Positions 54,337 through 62,925 of a stretch of 64,000 nucleotides of DNA are shown here, one piece after another. The stretch covers positions 2,050,001 to 2,114,000 of the forward strand of contig NZ_CP126093.1 in the NCBI RefSeq assembly GCF_030123065.1. The letters run 5' to 3'. Made by a program: the position numbers and the translations under genes. The notes beneath the pieces are model-generated. The model saw only the letters and a program-made list of their open reading frames with translations, was not told the origin of the DNA and did not search any database. This stretch comes from Neobacillus sp. DY30 (GTDB lineage Bacteria > Bacillota > Bacilli > Bacillales > Cytobacillaceae). Numbering within the stretch: the first letter of the stretch is position 1; the number at the start of each line of letters is the position of its first letter.

Positions 54337-55290
54337 ATGCGTAAAAGTGTTAGAAAACATGGAAGAGTAATTACAACGAGAACTATCAATGAAAGCTTTA
54401 CAATGTGTGAGATGTTTGAGAGGTTTATGTGGTTTAAACAGTCTGAGGGTTTAGCACCTCGTACTATTGAAGAATATGAGATTCACTTTAAATGGCTATT
54501 GGATTATCTACAACAAGACTTAACAAGTGAACAAATGACACTTAAGGTGTTTCTTGATTGGATTGATTTCATGTTGAATGATATGGGTCTTCAACCAACT
54601 ACCGTAAACATTCGTGTAAGAACAATGAGAGCATTTCTACGATGGTGTTATCTGGAGAATCTTATTGGTACTCCAATTCACGAGCGGTTTAAACCAATGA
54701 AAACAGCAGAAGACACAATTGAAGCTTTAACTGTTACTGAAATAAAGACTTTGTTAAACGCTTTTGATGAATCAACTTTTGTTGGTTTTAGAGATAAAGT
54801 TATGGTAATGGTTCTACTTGATTCAATGGTTCGTATATCCTAACTATTAGCAATGAAGAGGAGAAACGTTGACTTCAAAGCTGGGGTTATTAAGCTGGAA
54901 GCTATGAATACGAAAACAAGGAAAGCACGTGAAGTACCTGTTTCAAGTAAGACTATGAAGCTACTCAAGGAGTATATTATTGAATCAGAGGATTTTGGAG
55001 AAGACCTTCTTTTTTTGACTTATGACGGTAGGGAAATGGTTTCTAATACTTGGAGGACTAGACTTCATGATGTGGCACATCTTACTGGTATAAAAAAAGC
55101 TGTCAGACCTCATGTTTTAAGACATACAGGAGCATTGCTCTATATCATGAACGGTGGTGACCCTTTTAGTTTACAAAAGATACTTGGTCATACAGACATG
55201 AGTATGACAAGAAAGTATATTCAAATGACAAACATGGATGTTAAACGACAGCATAATTCCTTTAGTCCATTGAAAAATGTTTTTAGGTAA
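54337..55290 (+). pseudogene. Tyrosine recombinase / integrase, interrupted by one nonsense codon
   Basis: 318 codons in one frame with a single TAA at 54841-54843. N-terminal core-binding domain: SEGLAPRTIEEYEIHFKWLL, TTVNIRVRTMRAFLRWCYLE. Catalytic domain: LLDSMVRIS with the first Arg just before the stop, then RPHVLRHTGALLYIMNGGD (His-x-x-Arg), KILGHTDMSMTRKYI (His and Tyr). The stop replaces what is normally Glu in the RxxE motif, a GAA-to-TAA change. Everything after is intact. It is TAA, not TGA, so selenocysteine readthrough does not explain it. ATG 54337 has TTTGGAGG about 8 nt upstream. Probably the integrase of an element inserted at selC. Confidence 0.85.
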
Positions 55291-55322
55291 AGCTTCCAAT
55301 TACTTGGGGGCTTTTTTCATTT
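55289..55322 (+). terminator. Terminator of the integrase gene
   Basis: Imperfect stem AAGCTTCC / GGGGGCTT followed by six T. Confidence 0.6.
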
Positions 55323-55660
55323 TATAAATCATTCAATCACTTACAATTATTCGTAATGTGAAAAAACAATTGCTCATTTTCGGACACAAATCCGTTGAGC
55401 CACACTTTTTTAAGATATACAATCCAATAATCAATGCTAAATAAAATTCGGTTCTTATCAAAATGATTTTAAAATTACCTTAAAAAAGGGGTATTCTGCT
55501 CCCACGATCCGCTGTATTATAATTGCGTGCGAATCCATTCAGAAACCTGTTATTTGAGATGATTTCACGTGTGAATTGGCGTGTTTGCTTTACAAAAAGG
55601 ATTTCCCCTATTCTTCCTTGAATATAGTTTTAGAAGATAAAATTGGTGGTGAAAGAGTAT
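55291..55660. other. Intergenic stretch after the integrase
   Basis: About 370 bp without a gene, containing the first copy of a 47-51-bp repeat (55488-55534; core CCCACGATCCGCTGT) that recurs at 56296-56346. No clear promoter for the next gene was identified. Confidence 0.5.
55488..55534. repeat. Short dispersed repeat C, copy 1
   Basis: GGGGTATTCTGCTCCCACGA continuing to GCGTGCGAAT; it aligns with 56296-56346 with a few small gaps. Confidence 0.55.
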
Positions 55661-56257
55661 ATGTTATCTAATATCTCAAAGGCTTTAAACGAAGGTCAAT
55701 TTTCGAGTGATATATATCTAAGTTTAGATGGATTACAGGTAGATGATGATAAACTATTACTCACAATTATAGTTACAGATGACAATGATGAAAAACTCCA
55801 AGAATGGGAAGTGACCTGTACAGGTCTTAGAAATCATAAACTAGATGTTAATTTTTTTGAAGAATTTGAAGTGTTAGATGAACACATTTTTCTATGGGAG
55901 TTCAACTATAACACAGCGGATTTGTTTTTTAAGGGAAATATTAATGATATTAACGGAGTTATCGGAGAATTATTTATAATTCATTCAAACCTAGCGAAAG
56001 GTCAAATACCTCTTGAAAAGTATTTAAATATCAATTATTACAATGTGGATATAAGGCATTTATTAAGTCAAGGAGAGGGGTTATTCAGTAAAGGACCAGT
56101 TAATTTAATAAAGGTGTACGAAAAGGTATTGTCAGAGAATGGCTATAAAACATCTATTATTGAGTATCCTACCAAAGGAAGTACCGTATATAAAATATTT
56201 GTTTTTGGAGATTCATACGTTGTGGCTAAAGATTTCCAGGCTTTTCAAGTTTTGTAG
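55661..56257 (+). CDS. Hypothetical protein
   Basis: 198 residues, acidic and soluble, with alternating beta strands: FSSDIYLSLDGLQVDDDKLL, LTIIVTDDNDEKLQEWEVTC, LWEFNYNTADLFFKGNINDI, and the ending VFGDSYVVAKDFQAFQVL. No named family is recognised. Its size, acidity and place among orphan cassette genes are compatible with an immunity-type protein, but that is only context. ATG 55661 has GGTGGTGAAAG upstream; starts at 55643 are possible. Confidence 0.6.
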   Translation: MLSNISKALNEGQFSSDIYLSLDGLQVDDDKLLLTIIVTDDNDEKLQEWEVTCTGLRNHKLDVNFFEEFEVLDEHIFLWEFNYNTADLFFKGNINDINGVIGELFIIHSNLAKGQIPLEKYLNINYYNVDIRHLLSQGEGLFSKGPVNLIKVYEKVLSENGYKTSIIEYPTKGSTVYKIFVFGDSYVVAKDFQAFQVL

Positions 56258-56261
56258 ATGT

Positions 56262-56290
56262 CTATATTGAACTAACAGGTGCATTACAGC
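56262..56290. repeat. Dispersed repeat, site A core
   Basis: TTGAACTAACAGGTGCATTA directly after the preceding stop. It is followed by repeat C rather than by an obvious terminator. Confidence 0.5.
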
Positions 56291-56295
56291 AACAA

Positions 56296-56346
56296 GGGGT
56301 AATATTATTCCCCCACGATCTGCTGTTATTAATGTTACGTGTGAAT
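56296..56346. repeat. Short dispersed repeat C, copy 2
   Basis: GGGGTAATATTATTCCCCCA, then CGATCTGCTGTTATTAATGT and ACGTGTGAAT; homologous to 55488-55534. Confidence 0.55.
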
Positions 56347-56403
56347 ATAAAGATATTCAATATAATTGCACTCCTAAACCAGAAAAAGAAGGAGGTATAA
56401 TTT

Positions 56404-57291
56404 TTGCAAAATATACAGGTTATTGAAAAATTAAACCTTGAACAGATAGCTGGTGAACATGACACACATAATATTAGTATTGACTTTGATGGAAATTTGA
56501 TTTTGCTAACGTCGACTATACGCGAGGGAAACCATCATCATACAATTTTTCAACATACAAAATGGGGGGTGCAAAAAATAAACATTCCTCCTTCACAAGA
56601 GCCTTTTCACTATGCACAGCCATTAGGTAACTATTGGCTTCTTGTAAACGCACGTGTAAGTAATAATAAAACGCATAATGCTTTTGTTTACGATGAAAAT
56701 CAGAATTTGATGTCATCCTTTCATATGGGAGATGGAATAGAGGATGTTCAAACTACAAAGAATAATGAAATTTGGGTGAGTTATTTTGATGAAGGAGTAT
56801 TTGGAAGTTCTATTGGAGCAAGCGGATTACTTTGCTTTGATAAAAATGGGATACAGATATTTGACTTCGTAAAATTTGTACAAACTCCTAGTAACAATGA
56901 AATCCCTTTTATTGATGACTGTTATTCTTTGAATGTTTCTTCAAATGAAACTGTATATTTGTACTATTATTCGGACTTCCCTTTGTTAGCAATTCATAAT
57001 AAGACAGGTTATGAGTTAGTAAATGATAACCTGTTAAAAAAATCGCCAATTGTAGGAAGCAAAGCCTTTTCAATTTGGAAAGATTATATCCTATTCGGTC
57101 ATGGTTATAAAAATAAAGGGCAAATACATCTTTATACATCACAAACAAAGACCATCCAAAGCTATATTCCAGTGAATGATGAGAATGATATAATTGACTA
57201 TGATTATGCAATTGGAAGAAAGCACAGGCTTTTTTTAGTTTGTAAAAATACTGTGTACCTACTTAATATTCAAGATTTAATTGATGAGTAA
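56404..57291 (+). CDS. Beta-propeller-like hypothetical protein
   Basis: 295 residues built of repeated four-strand units of about 45 residues. Characteristic pieces are ISIDFDGNLILLTSTIREGN, GIEDVQTTKNNEIWVSYFDE, and SGLLCFDKNGIQIFDF; the turns NLNS/DFDGN and DKNG recur as in six- or seven-bladed propellers. No signal peptide, so cytoplasmic. Function unknown; such proteins can be scaffolds or hydrolase-like. The start is TTG 56404 with AAGGAGG about 8 nt upstream. Confidence 0.65.
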   Translation: MQNIQVIEKLNLEQIAGEHDTHNISIDFDGNLILLTSTIREGNHHHTIFQHTKWGVQKINIPPSQEPFHYAQPLGNYWLLVNARVSNNKTHNAFVYDENQNLMSSFHMGDGIEDVQTTKNNEIWVSYFDEGVFGSSIGASGLLCFDKNGIQIFDFVKFVQTPSNNEIPFIDDCYSLNVSSNETVYLYYYSDFPLLAIHNKTGYELVNDNLLKKSPIVGSKAFSIWKDYILFGHGYKNKGQIHLYTSQTKTIQSYIPVNDENDIIDYDYAIGRKHRLFLVCKNTVYLLNIQDLIDE

Positions 57292-57338
57292 TGCTGTTTT
57301 CTTTTTGAGGAACGTGTGCTTTAATTCCACATCAAATG

Positions 57339-57385
57339 GACTGTTTTGGCAGTCTTTTAGCTAAAGCGTTTCTGTAATAAGCGGG
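57339..57385. repeat. Dispersed repeat, degenerate A-B boundary with terminator
   Basis: Hairpin GACTG-TTTTGG-CAGTC with TTTT, then AGCTAAAGCGTTTCTGTAAT, which resembles the site B left half followed by the IS1111 left end (CATTCCTGTAAT). Confidence 0.45.
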
Positions 57386-57427
57386 AACGCTTTCACATGA
57401 ATGGTTAGGGATTGGAGATAATTATAG

Positions 57428-58069
57428 ATGAGGTATTTTGATTACTTAGAAATAAATCAAAAAGAATTTGTCACACAATTAGAACGTCTTTTTACTGTGT
57501 ATAAAGTACAACCCGTTGGCAACGGGTACATTGATTGTATTGTGATGAAGAATGACTTCAAAGAGTTTATTAAAGAAATAACGGCTATAGGGATTCTTAT
57601 TACTGATGTTTCTTGGTGGTGTTATGTAAAGCCAACCGAGGATAATGAATCTACTGAATGCCCACACGGCATGGGAGGACCAGAATCAGAATATTATGAA
57701 GGTTGGTTTAGTGAATTGCAAAATGACTTTTTTGAAGCAGATGTAGAATTCTCAAATAAGGCATCTAATGTTTATGAAATATATTCAAAAATACTCGATT
57801 TATTGAAAAAAATTGGACCTTTTGAAATTGAGTTTAAAAAGACTTCTATACATCTTTTGAATAAATCTTCCTTCGGAGGAATTCATCCAAAAAAGAAATG
57901 GTTGGATTTTAATTTAGTAACAAATCATCAAATTGAACACGAGAAGATTACTAAAATTGAACAAGTTTCAAAAAACAGATTTCACAATAACTTTAGATTT
58001 CATAGTGAAGACGAACTAAATCAAGAGTTTTTAGTTCTTTTAAAAGAATCATATCTATTAATGAGTTAG
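57428..58069 (+). CDS. DUF5655-domain protein, two-domain
   Basis: 213 residues. The C-terminal half (about 120-213) fits DUF5655: FEIEFKKTSIHLLNKSSFGG, IHPKKKWLDFNLVTNHQI, EKITKIEQVSKNRFHNNFRF. This domain is often fused to DNA-binding or restriction-like proteins and may be a small ligand- or nucleic-acid-binding module. The N-terminal half (FDYLEINQKEFVTQLERLFT; DVSWWCYVKPTEDNESTECP HGMGGP) is a separate unrecognised domain. ATG 57428 has TTGGAG upstream. It is followed 24 bp later by a small membrane protein gene. Confidence 0.65.
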   Translation: MRYFDYLEINQKEFVTQLERLFTVYKVQPVGNGYIDCIVMKNDFKEFIKEITAIGILITDVSWWCYVKPTEDNESTECPHGMGGPESEYYEGWFSELQNDFFEADVEFSNKASNVYEIYSKILDLLKKIGPFEIEFKKTSIHLLNKSSFGGIHPKKKWLDFNLVTNHQIEHEKITKIEQVSKNRFHNNFRFHSEDELNQEFLVLLKESYLLMS

Positions 58070-58093
58070 TTAGAGAAAGGATATTTATTACCA

Positions 58094-58390
58094 ATGAACA
58101 GCATTTTCTTTGGAATTATTTCTGGTATAATATTTGGCTTATTATCTGTACTACTAATGCTCCCGATCAAATTTGAAGATAAACTTATTGCTATTATTGG
58201 TTCATTTATTAATCGTTTTACGATTGGTTTCTTAATATCAGTAACTGTTCTTCCTATGTATGGTTGGACAAAAGGAATTTTGATAGGGTTGTTAATTAGC
58301 CTCCCAGACGCACTTATTACAAAAGCCTATTTACCAATTATTGGTTTGGGAGTAATCGGAGGAGCTATTATTGGAGGCTTTATTGGCTAA
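58094..58390 (+). CDS. Small Gly-rich membrane protein, hypothetical
   Basis: 98 residues with three or four membrane helices: IFFGIISGIIFGLLSVLLML, FTIGFLISVTVLPMYG, GILIGLLISLPDAL and LGVIGGAIIGGFIG. The last resembles a glycine-zipper segment. No named family recognised with confidence. ATG 58094 has AAAGGAT upstream at a slightly long distance. Probably cotranscribed with the DUF5655 gene. Confidence 0.6.
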   Translation: MNSIFFGIISGIIFGLLSVLLMLPIKFEDKLIAIIGSFINRFTIGFLISVTVLPMYGWTKGILIGLLISLPDALITKAYLPIIGLGVIGGAIIGGFIG

Positions 58391-58500
58391 AGTAGTGTCA
58401 ATCAGCTTTTCGTATAGAAAAACTTATTAAGAACCATGCACTAGAAAAAATATAAATCATATATAGGTGATATCCCGTTTGAATGCTTGAGGAGGATATT

Positions 58501-59598
58501 ATGAAACCTATGTTACCTAGTGAAAAATATTTCGGTAATTTAGAACTAGTTTATGCATTTTATGGGGCTATGCCTACAGGTGTTACTGTTTCAGAAACCG
58601 GTCGTATTTTCATTTGCTTTCCGAAATGGGGAGACGATGTTAAATTTACGGTGGGGGAAATTGTTGAGGATAAATTGCAGCCTTATCCTAATTTACAAAC
58701 CAATTTGGTTAATCCCGAGAATATCACAATGACTTTCATCAGTGTCCAAAGTGTAGTTGCTGATGGAAGGGGAACGCTTTGGATATTAGATACAGCTGCA
58801 CTCAATTTTTCTGAACCTATTAAAGGGGGGGCAAAATTAGTCGCTGTTGATTTAGAAACCAATACAATAAGAAAAGTATATACTTTTACAGAAGATGTTG
58901 TCCTGCCTACAACTTATCTGAATGATGTCCGTTTTGATTTTCGTGTTGGAAAAGCAGGTTATGCCTATATAACGGATTCTTCTTCAAGAGGACCTGGAGC
59001 TATTATCGTCTTAGATTTATCAAATGGAAACGCGTTTAGACGGTTAAATGGAGCAAATTCAACTTCACCCGATCCCTATTTTTTACCGAAGGTAGAAGGT
59101 CAAATTTTAATGAATCGAAACAAAGACGGTTCAACTTCTCCATTTAGATTGGCGTCTGACAGTCTTGCGATTTCTCCCGATGGAAAGATATTATTTTTTG
59201 CTCCACTAACCAGTCGTCATTTGTTCTCAATCCCAACAGAAGCCCTGAGAGACAGAACGATACCGGAAATGGATTTACCTTATCATGTGGAGTATTGGGG
59301 AGAAAAAGGTGCGTCTGATGGAATGATCACGGATGCAAAGGGAACTGTTTATGCGGGGGATTATGAAAACAACAGTATCCGTAAGGTATTGCCAAATGGC
59401 ATAATGGAAACTATCGCACATGATCCGAGAATTTTGTGGCCGGATACTTTTTCAATTGGTCCGGATCAATATTTGTATGTCATTGTGAACCAATTACATC
59501 GACAGCCTAGATTTCATTATGGAAAAGACTTACGACAGAAACCATATAGTTTACTTCGTATCAAAATTGATGAATTTCCTGCTCCGACCTTTTCATAA
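58501..59598 (+). CDS. Major royal jelly / yellow family protein (beta-propeller)
   Basis: 365 residues. MRJP signature segments are MPTGVTVSETGRIFICFPKW, DGRGTLWILDTAALNFSEPI, YLNDVRFDFRVGKAGYAYIT, and SDSLAISPDGKILFFAPLTS, with late repeats DAKGTVYAGDYENNSIRKVL. The fold is a six-bladed propeller; bacterial members are annotated as related to dopachrome-converting enzymes, but their substrates are unknown. No signal peptide is present. ATG 58501 has GAGGAGG about 6 nt upstream; ATG 58483 would overlap that site. Convergent with the spore-coat cluster. Confidence 0.88.
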   Translation: MKPMLPSEKYFGNLELVYAFYGAMPTGVTVSETGRIFICFPKWGDDVKFTVGEIVEDKLQPYPNLQTNLVNPENITMTFISVQSVVADGRGTLWILDTAALNFSEPIKGGAKLVAVDLETNTIRKVYTFTEDVVLPTTYLNDVRFDFRVGKAGYAYITDSSSRGPGAIIVLDLSNGNAFRRLNGANSTSPDPYFLPKVEGQILMNRNKDGSTSPFRLASDSLAISPDGKILFFAPLTSRHLFSIPTEALRDRTIPEMDLPYHVEYWGEKGASDGMITDAKGTVYAGDYENNSIRKVLPNGIMETIAHDPRILWPDTFSIGPDQYLYVIVNQLHRQPRFHYGKDLRQKPYSLLRIKIDEFPAPTFS

Positions 59599-59704
59599 TA
59601 AAATTAGTCAATTAATTGATTTCATTATATAGTGTAAACAAACACGAGTAAGCAAGAAGTATTAACTTTATTTACTTCTGCCAAAACAACTCAAAATGGT
59701 TTAA

Positions 59705-59738
59705 TAGGAACAGTTTAATTGGTGTTAAACTGTTCCTA
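59705..59738. terminator. Bidirectional terminator between the MRJP gene and the yra cluster
   Basis: Perfect 14-bp stem TAGGAACAGTTTAA / TTAAACTGTTCCTA with 6-nt loop, followed by a T-run at 59742-59748. Confidence 0.9.
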
Positions 59739-59746
59739 GAAATTTT

Positions 59747-60052
59747 TTATAATGTCGGTAAGTTCAATGCTGTATTGATATTTTTTAAATCCAAACTGAT
59801 CTGTTCGTTTGTATCCCAAGCATGGTACCATCCTTTTTCTACCATATATGCGGATATTTGTTCATGCATATCAAGTGCTTCCACTAAATGGCGAGTGAGC
59901 ATTTCTTTAATTTCCGGTGTTCCTGATTCTGTTACTGCCATGGCATAATTTCTAACTCCACTTTTAGCTGAAATCAGTAGGTCCATTGCAACGACTTGAT
60001 CCGATAGTCCGTCCATGCCAGTTAAAGTTTCTATGATTGGATTCATGTTCAT
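59747..60052 (-). CDS. yraD: CotF-like spore coat protein YraD
   Basis: 101 residues with the CotF ferritin-like signature: DQVVAMDLLISAKSGVRNYA, MAVTESGTPEIKEMLTRHLV, ALDMHEQISAYMVEKGWYHA. It forms half of a four-helix bundle and probably pairs with the small YraE next to it. Order and products match the yraG-yraF-adhB-yraE-yraD cluster of B. subtilis, expressed late in sporulation. ATG 60052 has AGGAGATG upstream. Last gene of the cluster. Confidence 0.88.
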   Translation of the reverse strand: MNMNPIIETLTGMDGLSDQVVAMDLLISAKSGVRNYAMAVTESGTPEIKEMLTRHLVEALDMHEQISAYMVEKGWYHAWDTNEQISLDLKNINTALNLPTL

Positions 60053-60064
60053 TCATCTCCTAAT

Positions 60065-60259
60065 TTACTGCTTAGCGTTGGAAAGGATAGAAGCATATTC
60101 TTGTAATTGTCTCGTAGATACATCAATGTCTTGCTGCATAATATCTTTTAAAAGCTGATCTGTAACTAACGCTTTCATCGTTTTGGATTTAGTTAAACAA
60201 GTGGTCTTAAATGCAGCCATCTCATGGACCTCAAGAACTTCATGTAAGGCGTAGTTCAT
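60065..60259 (-). CDS. yraE: Small spore coat protein YraE
   Basis: 64 residues, one helical hairpin: LHEVLEVHEMAAFKTTCLTK and SKTMKALVTDQLLKDIMQQD. It corresponds to the N-terminal half of CotF-type coat proteins, complementing YraD. It overlaps no neighbour; 12 bp separate it from yraD and 17 bp from adhB. ATG 60259 has AAGGAGG about 6-8 nt upstream. Confidence 0.85.
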   Translation of the reverse strand: MNYALHEVLEVHEMAAFKTTCLTKSKTMKALVTDQLLKDIMQQDIDVSTRQLQEYASILSNAKQ

Positions 60260-60276
60260 TTTTTATACCTCCTTCC

Positions 60277-61413
60277 TTAAGGTTTCAACACGACTTTTAT
60301 ACAATCATCCATTTTTGTGTCAAAAATCTCATAGCCACGCTTTGCTTCACTAAGTGGAAGTACATGACTTACGACATCTCCTGGATCAATTTTTCCGGTC
60401 GTAACTAATTCAAACATATATGGCATATAGTGGATGACAGGTGCTTGACCGGAGCGGATATTGATATTTCGCTGCATAATATCTCCAAAAGGGAAACCAT
60501 TATATCTGCCGCCGTAAACGCCAGTAACTTGAATTGTCCCGCCTTTACGCACTGCTTGTGAAGCCATGATAAACGCACTTAATGCTCCGCCTTGAAGCTT
60601 CATTCCGCTTGCAAGGAACTCCAAATCAGTCATTTTACCGTCCATACCAACTGCATCAATGACAACATCAGCGCCGCCTTTGGTGATTTCCTTCAGGTAA
60701 CTTCCTACATTCTCATGGTCCTCAAAGTTAACAATTTCTACTTTGTTGGTGCGCTTGGCGTGCTGCAGGCGATAATTGACATAATCAACTGCAATGACTC
60801 GCTTTGCCCCTTTTAACCAACAGAATTTTTGAGCAAAAAGACCAACGGGACCACATCCAAGAACAATAACTGTATCTCCACCCTTTACGCCTGCATTGTC
60901 AACAGTCCAAAAACCAGTAGTCATCGCATCGGCAATAACGGTTAACTTTTCATCTGGTTCTTCACAAGTCTCTGGAATTTTAAAATGAGTAAAGTTGGCA
61001 AATGGCACTCTTAAATATTCAGCTTGCCCACCTGGATAGCCCCCCGTCGTACCAGAATATCCGAAATAGGCACCCATATCACCATTATCATTAGAATTAT
61101 CACATTGGCTTTCCAAATGGTTTTTACAAAAAAAGCATTCACCGCATGCTATATTAAAGGGAATAATTACTCGATCTCCCTTTTTTAGTTTAGTCACACC
61201 CGGGCCAACTTCTTCGACGATTCCCATTGGTTCATGGCCAATAACATAGTTTTCTTGAAGGTTAGGAATCATGCCATGGATTAAATGTAAATCAGAACCA
61301 CATATAGCTGTACTCGTTACTTTAATAATCATGTCATCTGGTTTTTCAATCTTTGGATCTGGAACTTCTTTGACTACAACATTTTTAATACCTTGATACG
61401 TTACCGCCTTCAT
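60277..61413 (-). CDS. adhB: Zinc-dependent alcohol dehydrogenase AdhB
   Basis: 378 residues, medium-chain dehydrogenase. Catalytic zinc ligands are Cys in STAICGSDLHLIHG and the GHEPMGIVEEVG histidine; the structural zinc lobe is NIACGECFFCKNHLESQCDN; NAD(P)-binding is GDTVIVLGCGPVGLFAQKFC. An extra loop near residue 115 (GDMGAYFGYSGTTGGYPGGQ) is typical of formaldehyde-dehydrogenase-like members. Substrate unknown. It lies inside the spore-coat cluster, as in B. subtilis, suggesting a function in the spore. ATG 61413 follows yraF by 18 bp. Confidence 0.92.
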   Translation of the reverse strand: MKAVTYQGIKNVVVKEVPDPKIEKPDDMIIKVTSTAICGSDLHLIHGMIPNLQENYVIGHEPMGIVEEVGPGVTKLKKGDRVIIPFNIACGECFFCKNHLESQCDNSNDNGDMGAYFGYSGTTGGYPGGQAEYLRVPFANFTHFKIPETCEEPDEKLTVIADAMTTGFWTVDNAGVKGGDTVIVLGCGPVGLFAQKFCWLKGAKRVIAVDYVNYRLQHAKRTNKVEIVNFEDHENVGSYLKEITKGGADVVIDAVGMDGKMTDLEFLASGMKLQGGALSAFIMASQAVRKGGTIQVTGVYGGRYNGFPFGDIMQRNINIRSGQAPVIHYMPYMFELVTTGKIDPGDVVSHVLPLSEAKRGYEIFDTKMDDCIKVVLKP

Positions 61414-61431
61414 TGGTTACAGCCTCCAGTG

Positions 61432-61800
61432 TTAGTGTTCATCAGGTGTCCGGTCAAACATACCTTTTCTATTGGTCTCAACAGGAAATAGATTCATTTT
61501 GCCAATCATCAAAGTATTGTTGGCAGAGAGTTGGTCTAATTGATATTGTTCACTTAATTCGTATGGATGGAACCATTTTTTACTAATCATTAATTCTGTA
61601 ATTTCTTGGTGCATGGCAATTCCTTGCATTAACTGGTTTCGTAAGAGGGTTCTAACATCAGGTGACGCGGACTCCGTTAATGCAACCGCAATATTGCGCA
61701 CACCTTCCTTGGCACGAAGAAGTAAATCCATCGCAAATGTGGTATCTGCTAACTCTGGTACGTGTAGCGAGTTTATAGGGTCTAAATAGTCATTGTTCAA
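61432..61800 (-). CDS. yraF: CotF-like spore coat protein YraF
   Basis: 122 residues. CotF signature: [62 protein letters not shown]-terminal tail of about 40 residues ([20 protein letters not shown]) extends beyond YraD. It is paralogous to YraD and probably pairs with YraG. ATG 61800 lies 16 bp after the yraG stop. Confidence 0.88.
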   Translation of the reverse strand: MNNDYLDPINSLHVPELADTTFAMDLLLRAKEGVRNIAVALTESASPDVRTLLRNQLMQGIAMHQEITELMISKKWFHPYELSEQYQLDQLSANNTLMIGKMNLFPVETNRKGMFDRTPDEH

Positions 61801-61816
61801 TGAATTTGCCTTCCTT

Positions 61817-62062
61817 TCAATTTATTATTGGTGTTGGCCGGTTTTGAGGAACAGGCGCTTCAAAAGGTGCACGTTGATAAATTGCCTGTAATTCTCCAAG
61901 TGCTTGCATGGATTGTTCAACATCTTTTTGCATTAGTGCTCTCAAATCATGATCAAATACCAGTCCTTGCATTAGTTTTGATTTCGCTAAGCAAAGGGTT
62001 TTGAAATTAATAACTTCATGTAAATCCAATGATTCATGATCGGCTAATTTTTGATTATCCAT
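61817..62062 (-). CDS. yraG: Small spore coat protein YraG
   Basis: 81 residues: [40 protein letters not shown], then a Pro-rich tail ([14 protein letters not shown]). Paralogue of YraE with an added tail. First gene of the cluster; the promoter should lie in 62063-62200, probably for a late sporulation sigma factor, but I could not assign one. ATG 62062 has AAGGAGG about 8-9 nt upstream. Confidence 0.87.
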   Translation of the reverse strand: MDNQKLADHESLDLHEVINFKTLCLAKSKLMQGLVFDHDLRALMQKDVEQSMQALGELQAIYQRAPFEAPVPQNRPTPIIN

Positions 62063-62258
62063 TTCTAATTAACCTCCTTATTCGTTAATACAATCAAATG
62101 TATTGTTTCAAAAATAAGAGGGAAACATTCTTTAAGTTTTTTTTATAATTGGTATATTATCTTAAATGGTTGGATTATTTATAAAGCGGGGGAAATTCAT
62201 TTATTGTGATTGCTGAGGATGATTGCTGCTGCGGTTTTTTTCTTGTAGCAAAAAAAAT

Positions 62259-62284
62259 GTTCAACCAGAAATATCTGGTTGAAC
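62259..62284 (-). terminator. Terminator of the CBO0543-family gene
   Basis: Perfect stem GTTCAACCAG / CTGGTTGAAC with 6-nt loop, and an A-run on its left that gives U's on the minus strand. Just left of it (about 62213-62246) is a site-A-like fragment with a TGCTGCGG and T-run. Confidence 0.88.
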
Positions 62285-62316
62285 TTATACTCATATTGTT
62301 GATTATGAACCTCCAT

Positions 62317-62754
62317 CTAAGAAAAATCGTATTTATTATTGAAGAGACGTCTTATAACAGACATTGAAAATCTGACCAATAAAAAGGAAAAAGAAAGCGA
62401 ATAAAAAGTGGTTTTCCAATTCCACCCCTTTTTATATTTAACAAGCTGTGTGTTTTTTTCTAGCCATAGCTCAGTCATAGTCATGGGTACACTGAAATAC
62501 AGAACTTTTAAAAGGCACTGAAGGATGCGGGAATCAAACACCACACTTGTTTTAACTTGTTTTGGAAATCGGGTGGGATATTTAACATAACCAGTATTTA
62601 CAACAAGTTTATCGACCAATGATGCATAATAACTTTTTATAAAGAAAACAAAGAGCCAGTCCTTTGCGAGTGATTTTTTAATTAAGTAAATAAAGGAACT
62701 AATACCAAAGAAATATAGCAATTTTATAAGGTTTTTTTCAAATTTTCGACCCAT
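62317..62754 (-). CDS. CBO0543-family membrane protein with a probable internal deletion
   Basis: 145 residues. Family pieces are KKSLAKDWLFVFFIKSYYAS, VDKLVVNTGYVKYPTRFPKQ, FSVPMTMTELWLEKNTQLVK, and YKKGWNWKTTFYSLSFSFLL. Between SVVFD and VLYFSVPM the family normally has another membrane segment; only SRILQCLLK remains, so about 30 codons seem to be missing in frame. It may be non-functional. ATG 62754 has GGAGGCG about 7 nt upstream. Confidence 0.7.
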   Translation of the reverse strand: MGRKFEKNLIKLLYFFGISSFIYLIKKSLAKDWLFVFFIKSYYASLVDKLVVNTGYVKYPTRFPKQVKTSVVFDSRILQCLLKVLYFSVPMTMTELWLEKNTQLVKYKKGWNWKTTFYSLSFSFLLVRFSMSVIRRLFNNKYDFS

Positions 62755-62875
62755 GTTTAGCGCCTCCATAAGATAGGTTATCTCTGAGGCAGGTGGTTAT
62801 ACTTAGGACATTCGAAAATTAGATAAGTAAACAATGAATGAATAAACAAGGGTCTATTTTTTTATATAAAAACTT

Positions 62876-62925
62876 AAACAAAAGGGTGCGTTGATCAAAG
62901 AAGGATTAACGCTTTTTTTGTTGGC
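62876..62925. repeat. Dispersed repeat, site A with terminator; left flank of the group II intron
   Basis: TTAAACAAAAGGGTGCG, then hairpin GCGTTGATC / GATTAACGC and seven T, then GTTGGC. The intron starts immediately afterwards at GTGCC. Confidence 0.7.

Noticed and set aside
54012-54344. Protein-coding frame of 110 codons overlapping the tRNA-Sec
   Set aside because: It runs through the tRNA, has no ribosome site and its product has no protein-like features.
54841-54843. Selenocysteine readthrough in the integrase next to selC
   Set aside because: The in-frame codon is TAA, not TGA, and it replaces a conserved Glu codon, so it is a nonsense mutation.
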